Assembly (NCBI GenBank): GCA_029582265.1
Contig: CM055819.1
Coordinates: 11,767,087-11,831,086 of the forward strand
DNA: 64,000 nucleotides
Direction of reading: 5' to 3'
Source of the DNA: Zoroaster sp. YZ-2022
Taxonomy: Eukaryota; Echinodermata; Asteroidea; Forcipulatida; Zoroasteridae
Below are positions 39,767 through 49,712 of this stretch, in pieces. The position numbers were made by a program, and so were the translations under genes. Numbering within the stretch: position 1 is the stretch's first letter; each line of letters begins with the position of its first letter. The notes below the pieces were generated by a model. It made no database searches. It was not told where the DNA came from and saw nothing but the letters and a program-made list of their open reading frames with translations.

Positions 39767-40247
39767 TATTGTGTTTGGCAGCCCAGTCAGCTAGATCATC
39801 TTGAAACTCATCTTTGCTACCTGGCAAGCTACAATCTGTCAACGAATCATCAATCTGATCACTACAATCTGATGAATAATCTGGAAGTGGTTGTAATGAG
39901 CTATCACTATCAGCGTCACTTATGTTAATTTGCCCTTGTTCAAAAATTATTTCGGGTGCGATTGGGCTGGAAGGTACAACATGTACCTCTTCATAATTGG
40001 ATGGAGCATCATTGGTTTGTAAAGGAGACAATCCGTCAGCCTGTGACAAGCACTCGTCGCTTCCATCATTAGCTATATGTAGCATGTAAGCAGACTCTGT
40101 GTTGATCCAGTTAATGTGATTATTGACTTGAACTTGGATCCTTCTCCTTTTTGATCTTGGGGTTACATCTGCCATTGAGACTGTGCAACGCTGACTGACT
40201 TGATCTTGGATCCTTCTCCTTTTTGATCTTGGGATTACCTTGGCCAT
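39767..40247 (-). CDS. Transposase-like DGLPLFKSS protein, N-terminal part of the exon
   Basis: The ATG at 40247 follows a strong acceptor (TCTGTTTCCAG, exon from 40262). The start holds two tandem copies of a basic motif, PRSKRRRIQ, from a roughly 70-bp DNA duplication; it could be a nuclear localisation signal. An acidic, Ser-rich linker follows, then KDEFQDDLADWAAKHN, which leads into the conserved region encoded beyond the MITE at 39128-39766. The MITE adds a few foreign codons and a stop. Judged by its acceptor and an intact frame, this was a spliced gene recently. It could be a host gene or the transposase-like gene of a large DNA transposon. Confidence 0.6.
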
Positions 40248-40262
40248 ATCGACTGTGCAATG

Positions 40263-43129
40263 CTGGAAACAGAGGATTGAAACAGATTATCCCAGGTGTT
40301 GCCGTTCATACCGTGTGGTTCGTAAAACCCGCCAATAGAGGGCGATCTCACACTGGTGGGATGAATGGCAAAAAACGTCTCTTAATCAAGACTACCGTGA
40401 CGCATGAATTGTGTTTTCGTCGATCGGGAATGCGAGGGTGGTCAGTAAAAACTCATTTTTTAAACAAAATTTTTGGGTCCGATGGTCCAAAAACCATTGT
40501 TGATGATTTTTAAACAGAACTAATTAACAAGGGCAACTATTTTGGGAAATTTTGGTTTGAGAAAGTGAAATTTGAGTTTTATGTAATTCGTCTATCAATG
40601 CTCTATTTCAAAACCCATAGTGTTACGTACGCCCCCCCCCCCCAAAAAAAAATGATAGCACTAGAGAGTGTGCCTTCTAATTCTAGCAGTAATGAATGAT
40701 AGTCACTGGTCACATGATTGTACGTCACGTAAATAGTTTATTGCTTTTTATTCACACAACATTTTAAGTGTCATAATGTTTCATTCCTTTCTGCCCCAAA
40801 AGTCTGAAGAAAAAAAATTCAGGCAAAACTAACCATCGGACAACCTGTTTTTGGGGGAGTATGTATACTTGGGTTAGTAATAGCATAGCCTAATGGCAGA
40901 GCGTAAGGTATACCGGGTATATATATATTTTTTTTTTACTATTTGAGAAAGTCAACAGATGTTTCTGCACTACCAAGCTAGCCATGACCAACCTGTCAAG
41001 TGTTATACATTTACCTGGCTGGGGGGAGAGGGTGTGTTACAATTACAAAGGAAGTCCAGTACAACTTACCACAGCAAATTTGGATAGGCCTACCAATGTT
41101 CACAATCGCAGTTTCAGACCAATCTAACAACATACATGTACAGTGCAAGTACATCACAAACTTGTGTACACATAATACAGAGAAAGGCATGACCATCCGG
41201 TCAAAGTTCACTGTGGCAAAGTCACAGATCATAGTGAACAGCCCCCTCTCTGTCGATTTTATTTTTGGGGGGGGGGAGGGGGGTCTTTTTTTTCTTTTTA
41301 TTTTTTTTTGGGGGTTTTTTTTTTTTATTTGCAATCAGTAAACGTCAGGGCACGTTTCTGTGAAAAGACGGGTAATTTTGAGAAAAATTATAGCCTGACA
41401 TAGTAACAAATAACAATAAAATTCGGACCGAGTTAACATAGGATGGAGATCAGCTGGATCGAGAAGTTGACTACAGACCGAAGTAGACTCTGGATTGGGA
41501 TAGGCCTATGCCCAAATTAAATAAAATAATAAATTGTGTAAAAATGTATTTTTTTTTTAAATCAATGTTACGACCAAAATCAGACCATCTAGGCCTATTA
41601 TAATTACTTGTGCAGATCAAGTGGAGACTGTGATTTGAGACATCCGAGGTGTTTATCCCTTAGAAAAATAATTTTAAGTAATCATGATCATAACACTAAC
41701 AGCAACACCACTTCATCTGACATGAAAATAAGCTAACGTAGACAACTTCAGGGGTAAACATGATCAACACCCTCACATTACAACAATGTAGAATGTAAGA
41801 AATTAATTAAAATAACCGTCAGAAAACTGGTTTAGGCTAGTTATAGTTATACTTTTTAGGCCTATAGGCCTAACTCTCCTTTTGTCCCTTTTTTTTGGAC
41901 ATTCCCCCAAACACCTAAACCATGATTTCATGAGGTCGCATGGACGTCATTGTATTAAATTGTGATTTAATTATAAACAACTGGAATAGGCCTTCATCAG
42001 CTTAAACGTTCTTGTATTGTAAAAATTAGTAAACTCTCAACCGAAAACAACTTTTACGTTTTAACTCACGTGAAAAATTTTACCGCTTTTAATAATTATT
42101 TGGCCCTATGTGAGCACTAAATACAGTCGTTTCCAGTTCTGGATTACTCTATGAATTCACGCTGTGTTCATCACAACTTCTTTGATAACTTAAATGAAGT
42201 AGCCTATGTCAATTAGTTTACCTAAACGTCACAAAAGTCACCAACTATAATCCATTGACAATTTTTTACAATACAAATATTTTGGAAGAGGCTTTGAGAA
42301 AAGTATCGTCATCCGTTTGACTAGCCCCATAAATAGGGCAAATCCACTTCATATCCTTGTGGTTTGCCCCTATTTATGGGGCTATCGTTTGACCAGTTCA
42401 TCAATGCTATTTGCAGTCCTCCATCTTGAAAATACAAGTAAAAAAATATCGACAGCTGTTTGAAACAGTGTTGCATTCATCGACTAGCCTACGTGTCAAG
42501 TGTACTAAAAAACTATGATTTAACCTAATTTGCATTGCCTTATTAATGTTAAGTGATCCCGAACTGGTCCAAGGTGGCACGTCACAAAAAAATATGATTT
42601 CGGAAATTTGATCACCTCAACAACAAAAAAGACGACTGCTCCGTATTTTCGTAAACACTTTTTACACATCCGAAGCATTTTAAAATTTGAAAGGTGAGAA
42701 GTTTTAACAGTGTTTTTGAACCATGAACCATGATCGTTATCGCAGACAAACTTCAGAAAACTGACCATTTTAAAATCTACCGTACCAATGATGTTATGCT
42801 CTTGAACTTTTAGTGGTGTGTTGTCTTACTCTTAGGTTATATTAGATGTTATTCTTCACATTTATTAAAAACAATAGCCATGAAAGTAATTTAATAATGT
42901 GGGTTAGGCCTATTGCAAAGTTGAAGTGACTGATAGTGATACGGAATATCCCGAACTGGTCAAACTACTGTCGTCATGACTGATGCCTAGGCCTAACTCA
43001 GACCTCCAAAAGGCTCCATATTTAGACCTCATCAAGTTGTGAGAAATCATAACCAGCTCAAACAAAATTCAAACTTCACATTCCACCAGGAAAATTGTTA
43101 CTCAAATATGAACAATGACACGTACCTGT
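40263..43129 (-). other. Possible intron; no gene recognised inside
   Basis: If the exon at 43130-43300 belongs to the gene at 38883-40262, this is its first intron, with donor CACAG/GTACGT and acceptor TTTCCAG. It contains homopolymer runs (40630-40651, 41267-41330) and the hairpin at 42321-42383 but no supported coding sequence. Confidence 0.35.
42321..42383. repeat. Hairpin repeat TAGCCCCATAAATAGGGCAA
   Basis: TAGCCCCATAAATAGGGCAA and its inverse TTTGCCCCTATTTATGGGGC (42364-42383) form a stem of about 20 bp around a 24-base loop. It resembles a very small foldback element. Confidence 0.65.
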
Positions 43130-43300
43130 GACTATGCGATAACTTTTGAAGAATCTGTCCCAGGCTGGTGCGTGGTGGTTTTCTTCAATATCGTACGCAC
43201 ATAAAAATAATGTTAAAGTTGGCTTCTGCTGTCGTAACGAACTTGCTCCTGCTGTTGCTCTCCTTATTACACACTAGCTAGAAAATTCCCGCCTGCTGCA
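43130..43300 (-). other. Candidate noncoding first exon of the minus-strand gene
   Basis: On the minus strand a consensus donor CACAG/GTACGT lies at 43129/43130. Upstream is a CAGCAG-rich segment and then a CpG-rich zone (43300-43450), which would suit a promoter. No long ORF is present. The exon boundary at the left is well supported by sequence; its start and its link to 40262 are inferred. Confidence 0.35.
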
Positions 43301-43352
43301 TGCTCTGCACACATCATGCGGCGCGCGGTCGGTGTGAGACCGTAGACCGGGC

Positions 43353-43489
43353 ACTGTGATTGGTCCATAGTTTGTGATCATGCACACATCACATATACAG
43401 TGGCTGTGTTGTACTTGCCGCGGCGTGCGCACACGCTACTTTACTTGTGATAATTATGTGCGTGATCACAAACTATGGACCAATCACAG
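43353..43489. repeat. Inverted repeat around a CpG-rich core
   Basis: CTGTGATTGGTCCATAGTTT GTGATCA (43353-43379) recurs inverted at 43463-43489, a stem of about 27 bp without mismatches that I can see. Both arms hold an ATTGG/CCAAT box. The loop contains GC-rich DNA (GCCGCGGCGTGCGCACACG). It could be a foldback element or a symmetric promoter. Confidence 0.7.
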
Positions 43490-43499
43490 TCCACGGGAA

Positions 43500-44984
43500 C
43501 CGACGGTTTACAGCTGTGATGAAAAGTCAAACTCACTAAGTAAAGGTTAGTGTATAAAGTGGTATAGGCCTAGGGCCCGGGCGCCTAGATAGGGGCCTAC
43601 TACTATGTCTGTTCGATCCGATATAAACAGAACACGTTTAAATATCTCTTTAAATCCTAAATTTGAAAATACAGCATATCCATAAATTTAAATGATGGCC
43701 TATGCACATACTTATTAAAGCTAATAATATTTTGATGTATATTCACAGAATTGTTGATGTTTCCAAAATATCATCTTTGATTATTGAATAACCCGTAAGC
43801 GTATAGAGCTATTTAGTATTAACATTACGCCGTCAAAATTATTCCGTGGCGTATTAGAGTCCGACTGTAGTTCCGGATCCCGGAATCCCCGGGCCCCCTG
43901 CCCAAAATGGAAAGAAAGAACATAAACTTGCTCAGTCTTTCTACTCTTTTATCTAACGAGGCTTTCTCAAATAAAGGTATACAAATACTCTCAAATTTTG
44001 ATAACCAAAACAAAACAATTTGTATGCAAAATTATTAATCAAATTTTCAAACTTGTGACCGCGAAATATCAAGATTGTTACATATTTCCGTAATAAACAA
44101 GTTTCACATTTTCAGTGTTGACTAAGAACAGTTTGGTGTGATGTAGCGCCCTCCTGCGTTTTGTAATTTGCAAATAATTATTGCCCTATTATTTTTACTC
44201 TTTTTAATTCAGAATAAAATACTTACAAACCATTCAGCGATTAAAAATCACGCGAGCCGTTTTACTGTTATAAAGGACAATTACAATATAAATGAAAACG
44301 TGAAAAAATAAACTATTAAATTTTTTCATACTCTGGCTTTAAAAAAAAAAAAAAACGACATAGAATGTGTGGTAAAAGCACATAAATTTTTTACGTCCCA
44401 ATTTTCTACAATTTTGTCTCCTTAATGACACCTTTTTTCATCATTAATTAAGTTAATTAAATATTTTTTTCTGTCTGCTTATTGTTTTATGATTGGTTTT
44501 ATCGTTTCTTTTCTGGTGATTTTAATTCTAATCCCGTCAAACTCGGCAATTTTAAATAATCTTTTTTATGTTGACCTTAGGCCTATTATTATTTTGTTTC
44601 TCCTATTTTATTATTTTTTTAACGTGGGGTTGCGTGAAAGAAACCTTTGGGACATCTTCAATGTCGCATCTCGCTAGTGTATTAGCTGTTCTTTAAGTGT
44701 GGTTCCTGATTCATGTCAAATAATTAATATTAATCTTCGGATTGATAATTCGATTCAGTAGTATGAAATTTTAACGGAGTGTTATTTTTATGAATTAGTG
44801 GTTCGGTTAGAATATCTAGCCTCATACCAAGCGCTGATTTGTCAAAGTAGGCCTACATCCTATAGCATTTTCGCAAAATAATTTTGCGTGCAAAATACTG
44901 AAAACATGCCCATTGGAATACTACCGATAAAAATAGGGGTTATCTAGTGTTGCAGTAAAAACACGCATTGATTATAGTTCGCTA
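43500..44984. other. No gene recognised
   Basis: Strongly AT-rich with poly-A near 44341-44355. No supported coding sequence, repeat pair or splice pattern. Confidence 0.35.
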
Positions 44985-45275
44985 GGTCTCGCTGACGGTC
45001 CACTGGCTATTTTGGAGCGACCGGCCTCGGTAGGCATGCCGCCCGATTATAGCTAGTGGTCCACTGTCTGTCTTGGAGTGGCAGCCCGCTGACGGTAAGC
45101 CGCCAGGTCTCGGTGACGGTCCACTGTCTATTTTGGAGCGGCAAGCCTCGGTAGGCATGCCGCCCGATTACAGCTAGTGGTCCACTGTCTGTCTTGGAGT
45201 GGCAGCCGCGCTGACGGTAAGCCGCTAGGTCTCGCTGACGGTCCACTGTCTATTTTGGAGCGGCTGGCCGCTGAA
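44985..45275. repeat. GC-rich tandem repeat, period 121-122 bp, about 2.4 copies
   Basis: Units begin GGTCTCGCTGACGGTCCACT at 44985, 45106 and 45228. Each contains GGAGCGRCMRGCCTCGGTAG and GTGGTCCACTGTCTGTCTTG. It is far more GC-rich than its surroundings and stands beside the LINE fragment, as the GC-rich block at 5867-6465 does. Confidence 0.85.
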
Positions 45276-45385
45276 CATACGCCACTTGGCTACCACTGGT
45301 GGACCATCGTGGATTTCAAGTCGGCGTACCGATGCCACCAGGCCGCGCTTCAACCACCGGCGGACCTACGGCGGCTTGCGGACTG

Positions 45386-46031
45386 GGTTACTGCAGCGCA
45401 AGACCAGTCTCTGCCGACGAATGTAATGAAGGCAGGGATCGAGAAGTCAGATGTCTCTTCTATGTGCAGAATGTGCAATGCGGCGGAGGAGACTGTATTT
45501 CACATTGTCAGCAAATGGAGAGTGCATGCTCAGACAGAGTACAAAGGCAGACACGACAAGTTGGCCAAGGTGATCCATTGGGATCTGTGTAAGAAGTACG
45601 GTGTCAAGGTGCAATCGAAGTGGTACGACCATGTGCCAGAAAAAGTTGAAGAAACGGACCATGTCAAGATTCTCTGGGACTTCAACATCCAGACAGATCA
45701 TGTTATAGAACATAGACGGCCGTATGTTGTTGTCTTGGATAAGCATGAGAAGATATGTCATCTTATTGATATAGCTGTGCCGGGTGATAGTAGAGTAGCT
45801 TCGAAGGAGAAGGAGAAGGTACAGAAATATCAGGATTTAGCGAGAGAACTCCACAAGCTGTGGCAAGTCAAGGTGAAGGTTATTCCTGTGGTAGTGGGAG
45901 CACTGGGTACAATCCCGAAGGCCTTGGAGAAACATCTCAAGGAGATAGGAATATCTGTTAGAGTAGAATTACTACAGAAGGCGGCACTCTTAGGGACAGC
46001 AAGGATTCTGCGAAAGACACTCGAGATCTAA
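45386..46031 (+). pseudogene. LINE fragment: C-terminal finger and restriction-like endonuclease (R4/NeSL-like)
   Basis: Reading from WVTAAQDQSLPTN: a CCHC-type finger (CRMCNAAEETVFHIVS), then YKGRHDKLAKVIHWDLCKKY, WYDHVPEKVEE and ILWDFNIQTDHVIEHRRPYV. The endonuclease core continues with ICHLIDIAVPGDSRVASKEK, KYQDLARELHKLW and VKVIPVVVGALGTIPKALEK. The family's RPD catalytic aspartate reads RPY here, so the nuclease should be dead. The ORF ends at 46031 and a TAA/AAT-rich tail follows. The product starts exactly where the fragment at 6466-7471 ends. Confidence 0.85.
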
Positions 46032-46146
46032 GGCTACGGGACGTAGCTTGACTCGAGGTATAACCGGCAGAAAGGAAAACAAGATCTTTCTTTTCATGCT
46101 GTGCTAACGCGAAATAATAATAATAATAATAACAATAATAATAACT
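46032..46146 (+). other. 3' untranslated region and AAT-rich tail of the LINE fragment
   Basis: About 75 bp of unique sequence, then (AATAAT)n from 46106 to 46144, a simple-repeat tail of the kind seen at the 3' end of LINEs of this group. Confidence 0.6.
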
Positions 46147-46186
46147 AGAGATTGGTGTTTGTATTGACAAACACTAGGTGTTCGGG

Positions 46187-46620
46187 AAGAAGTGAAGGTC
46201 AAATTGGGGTCAACTTTGTTTAAATATTTTTTGATAATTAACGATATGCACAGTGGTGCAAAGATTGTGAATTTACCTCTTGTGGATGATTTTTTTTAAA
46301 TATTAAACTTTGACTTCCGGTTTGGACGGAAGTAAGGTCAAATTGGGGTCACCTTTTTGTAAATATTTTTCAACAATTAACGATCTGTACAATGGTACAA
46401 AAAAAATTAATTTACCTCTTGTGGTTGTTGAGATATGATTTTTTTAAATATTAAACTTTGACTTCCGGTTTGGACAGGAAGTAAGGTCAAATTGGGGTCA
46501 CCTTTTTGTAAATATTTTTTGACAATCAACGATCTGTACAATGGTACAAAAATTTTGAATTTACCTCTTGTGGTTGTTGAGATGATTTTTTTTTAATATT
46601 AAACTTTGATTTATCGTAAT
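46187..46620. repeat. Minisatellite, period about 141-149 bp, three copies
   Basis: Units start GGAAGTGAAGGTCAAATTGG at 46187, GGAAGTAAGGTCAAATTGG at 46328 and again at 46477. Each continues with GTAAATATTTTT, ACGATCTGTACAATGGTACA and TTTACCTCTTGTGGTTGTTG. No coding sense. Confidence 0.85.
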
Positions 46621-46771
46621 TCGATATCTGATGACCTAATCATGACGTCACAAATTCTGTTTCATCTACACATTAGGGTCTAAGTATATGTCAATTTCCA
46701 AGTTCAAGTGAAGTTCGCAAGTATGTGTTTTTTTGTAGACAATCTATCCGGAGAAGAAGAAGGAGAAGAAA

Positions 46772-46877
46772 AAAAAACCGAACCAAAACAATAGGTGTTT
46801 CGGGTACATACCCGAACACCTAAAAAAAAAACCGAACAAAAACAATAGGTGTTTCGGGCACATACCCGAACACCTAA
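46772..46877. repeat. Two tandem hairpin units AGGTGTTTCGGG...CCCGAACACCT
   Basis: Two copies of ACCGAACAAAAACAATAGGT continuing GTTTCGGGYACATACCCGAA CACCTAA. Each folds as AGGTGTTTCGGG/CCCGAACACCT with a short loop. A related AGGTGTTCGGG stands at 46177-46187, before the minisatellite, so the block 46160-46877 may be one mobile unit bounded by this motif. Confidence 0.65.
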
Positions 46878-46945
46878 TAATAATGTGGACTTATATAGCA
46901 CATGTATCCACCAAACTGGTGCTCAATGCGCATTATAGTGTGACG
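46878..46945 (-). repeat. Fragment of the window's SINE family (3' end)
   Basis: AATAATAATGTGGACTTATA then TAGCACATGTATCCACCAAA and GTGCTCAATGCGCATTATA match the 3' ends of the SINEs at 50505 and 62888. Confidence 0.75.
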
Positions 46946-47141
46946 AAAACCGCCTTTCTGCTTAACACCAGTGGCAATTTTTCTTAGGCAGTTTCCGTCT
47001 CCAAATTATAGTTGTACTGTTGATTCACAATGATTATTTTTTTTTACAGCCGCCAATCATAAAATCGTTCACTTTGCCTATATTTTAATAAACAGCGCTG
47101 TATGTATAATATGTATAAAGTTTATTCTGATTCTGCATGCA

Positions 47142-47889
47142 ATGTAACAGTGGATTAGCGCGCGCGTACGCGCGCACATTGGCAAAACGCGCAAGCTACC
47201 GTAGAAGTTAACGTTTATTGGTTTATTGTTTTAATGTAGAACCAATCAGCTTGCTGTTTTAGGCAATCTGCGTGCAGCGCATACGCAACCAGACTATATA
47301 AAGAGTGGAAGAGTGAGTTCTGGGCTCGGTTTTTCCCAACGGAGCTCGCCGTTTCAAGACCTAAAGACCGAAAGACCTAAAGATTTAAAGACTCCAAGAT
47401 GCTGGCTTTGTTTTCCCACAGAGCCTGCCTCCGATGACTACACGAAATACTTTATTCCAAGATTCTCAGCGCAGCAGAGAGATAAAGAAACACACAGACA
47501 CACAAATGATGCATTCTATAGCGTTTCTTACACTTTATTAAACGCACAGATTGCGCTTATTTAGCGACCACGGCTACCAACCGCTAGAAGTAGTACAGCA
47601 GAGCAGTGCGTGCAGGCAGCAGGCTGATTGGAGTTTATACATAATTAATTGTCTAATCAAGAGAGGGCGCTGTGTATATTTTGTGATTATTGAGATTGGT
47701 AAATAAAATATACAGTTCGTGAATTTCCTTAACGGTTAAAGTCAACCCTTCGACTGAAAGTGTCCGTTTTATCATGTCTGCTTGTCTGTCTATAGAAACC
47801 AATTATTAAACACCTTCCCCTGAGATTTCCTGGATGACGACGAGGGTTTTAGTTAGTTTATTCATCTCATAGCTACCCCGAATGGTTAC
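47142..47889 (+). repeat. Possible solo LTR or promoter-bearing repeat
   Basis: Begins TGTAACAGTGGATTAG, has TATATAAAG at 47294-47302 followed by an ACCTAAAG/ACCGAAAG repeated tract, TTTATTAAACGCACAGATTG near 47533, AATAAA at 47702, and ends GGTTACA. TGTAAC...GTTACA recalls BEL LTR ends, but no target duplication is seen, so this is a guess. Confidence 0.3.
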
Positions 47890-48190
47890 AATATTATTAA
47901 CCCTGCTCATCAGGCTCATAAATCATTCCTGAAACCATCTCAGCTCCCTGGGGAGTATACAACTCAATTGCTGCCATTACAGCGCATAATTATAGGGGGC
48001 TAATCAAACACAACAACCAACTCTGCCCTCACAGGTACCTATTTACCCCTGGGTGGAGATAAGCAATTATGGTAAAGTGTCTTGCTCAAGGACACAAGCA
48101 CCATGGTCACGGTTGGGATTTGAACCCACATTCTAATGACTTAGCCATCAGAACACAAATCCGATGCACTAAACCGCTCGACCATGGTAC
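47890..48190 (-). repeat. Old tRNA-derived SINE copy
   Basis: Shares CTCATAAATCATTCCTGAAA, CTCAGCTCCCTGGGGAGTAT and TGTCTTGCTCAAGGACACAA with the copies at 50505 and 62888, and ends in a tRNA-like head (GGGATTTGAACCCACATTCT, reverse of a B box; CCGCTCGACCATGG, reverse of an A box). It has more substitutions than the others and lacks the 3' tail. Confidence 0.85.
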
Positions 48191-48243
48191 TCCAATAGTA
48201 TTGCCATTTTTGTCTATGTTTTTGCTACCCCGCGGAGAGAGTT

Positions 48244-49477
48244 ATGACCATTATTTCCTAATTCGCCCGGCTCAACCGTAAATAAAACTTTTTCTGTTGG
48301 GCCTATCCCCCCCCCCCCCCACCTGAAAGAAAGACATGTTAAAACACAACGACCTTATGGGAGCACCGTACTTCGACGACGAGCGACGGACGCACAGGGC
48401 GATGCCGAATGCTGTCAGGGGCGAGGGAAGGGCTTACCTTCCAGTAGGTACTGATACCTACTATCTCTAGTCCAGATCATGTATTCACCACTCGGCCTCT
48501 GACTGCATATTACTATCTTAATGGAGAGTAGAAAGCCATACTTTCCTCTTGCTTGCATTCATGCTTGCTTGCAGGGCTGTATAAAATCTGCAATTATAGA
48601 TCTTTACAGAATTTTATTAAACCGCAAATATTTACCTTTATTTTTTGCATACTGCCTACAATAAACACGTCCGTGCTGATCGGTCGAAAACAGTCAAGTG
48701 GCCTGACCACGCACCCATCCCCACTGTCAATACTCACGCCACTGGCTTTGCATAGTTATGCAAATAGGGAATCCCAGGCCCAATAGAAAATACAATTATT
48801 TCCTAATTCGCCCGGCTCAACCGTAAATAAAACTTTTTCTGTTGGGCCTATCCCCCCACCTGAAAGAAAGACATGTTAAAACACAACGACCTTATGGGAG
48901 CACCGTACTTCGACGACGAGCGACGGACGCACAGGGCAATGCCGAATGCTGTCAGGGGCGAGGGAAGGGCTTACCTTCCAGTAGGTACTGATACCTACTA
49001 TCTCTAGTCCAGGTCATGTATTCACCACTCGGCCTCTGACTGCAGATCACTATCTTAATGGAGAGTAGAAAGCCATAACATCCCTCTTGCTTGCTTGCAT
49101 TCATGCTTGCTTGCTTGCTAGTAGGGCTGTATAAAATGTCTATCTGCAATTATAGATCTTTACAGAATTATATGAAACCGCAAATATTTACCTTTTTTGC
49201 ATACTGCCTACAATAAACACGTCCGTGCTGATCGGTCGAAAACGGTCAAGTGGCCTGACCACGCACCCATCCCCACTATCAATACTCACGCCACTGGCTT
49301 TGCATAGTTATGCAAATAGGGAATCCCAGGCCCAATAGAAAATACAATTATTTCCTAATTCGCCCGGCTCAACCGTAAATAAAACTTTTTCTGTTGGGCC
49401 TATCCCCCCACCTGAAAGAAAGACATGTTAAAACACAACGACCTTATGGGAGCACCGTACTTCGACGACGAGCGACC
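48244..49477 (-). repeat. 3' split direct repeats of the DIRS/PAT-like element, with an extra unit
   Basis: A block B (ATTTCCTAATTCGCCCGGCT to GACGAGCGAC) occurs at 48244-48386, 48795-48925 and 49349-49477, alternating with block A (AATAAACACGTCCGTGCTGA to AATAGAAAATACAATT). The period is about 550 bp. A third copy of A stands alone at 63727-63865, the other end of the element. Read on the minus strand this is B1-A2-B2 followed by another A-B, the PAT/Ngaro-type terminal layout plus one tandem duplication. Confidence 0.82.
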
Positions 49478-49712
49478 TACAACTCTTGATGTCCCCCACG
49501 TCAAGGTATAAAGAACGGGCACAGAGCTAAAAATTAGAAACTCTTCTTATTTAATGCATAAATCGAATTATATACAAATACAACATTATTCAATTATCTC
49601 ATTGTGAAATGCAGTTGGCGTAGTATGGACAAGAGTCCATAATAAAACACCAGCACAGGTCAGCCCCGAAAGCTCATCAGTTGAAAAAGCACACAATTTC
49701 ACAGCCCTAAAC

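Noticed and set aside
44985..45385. N-terminal ~70 residues of the frame at 45177-46031 as part of the LINE protein
   Set aside because: They come from the GC-rich tandem repeat; family similarity starts only at WVTAAQDQ.
48244..49477. CRISPR-like or satellite array
   Set aside because: Unit length near 550 bp and the presence of one block at the far end of the element show terminal repeats of a retroelement.
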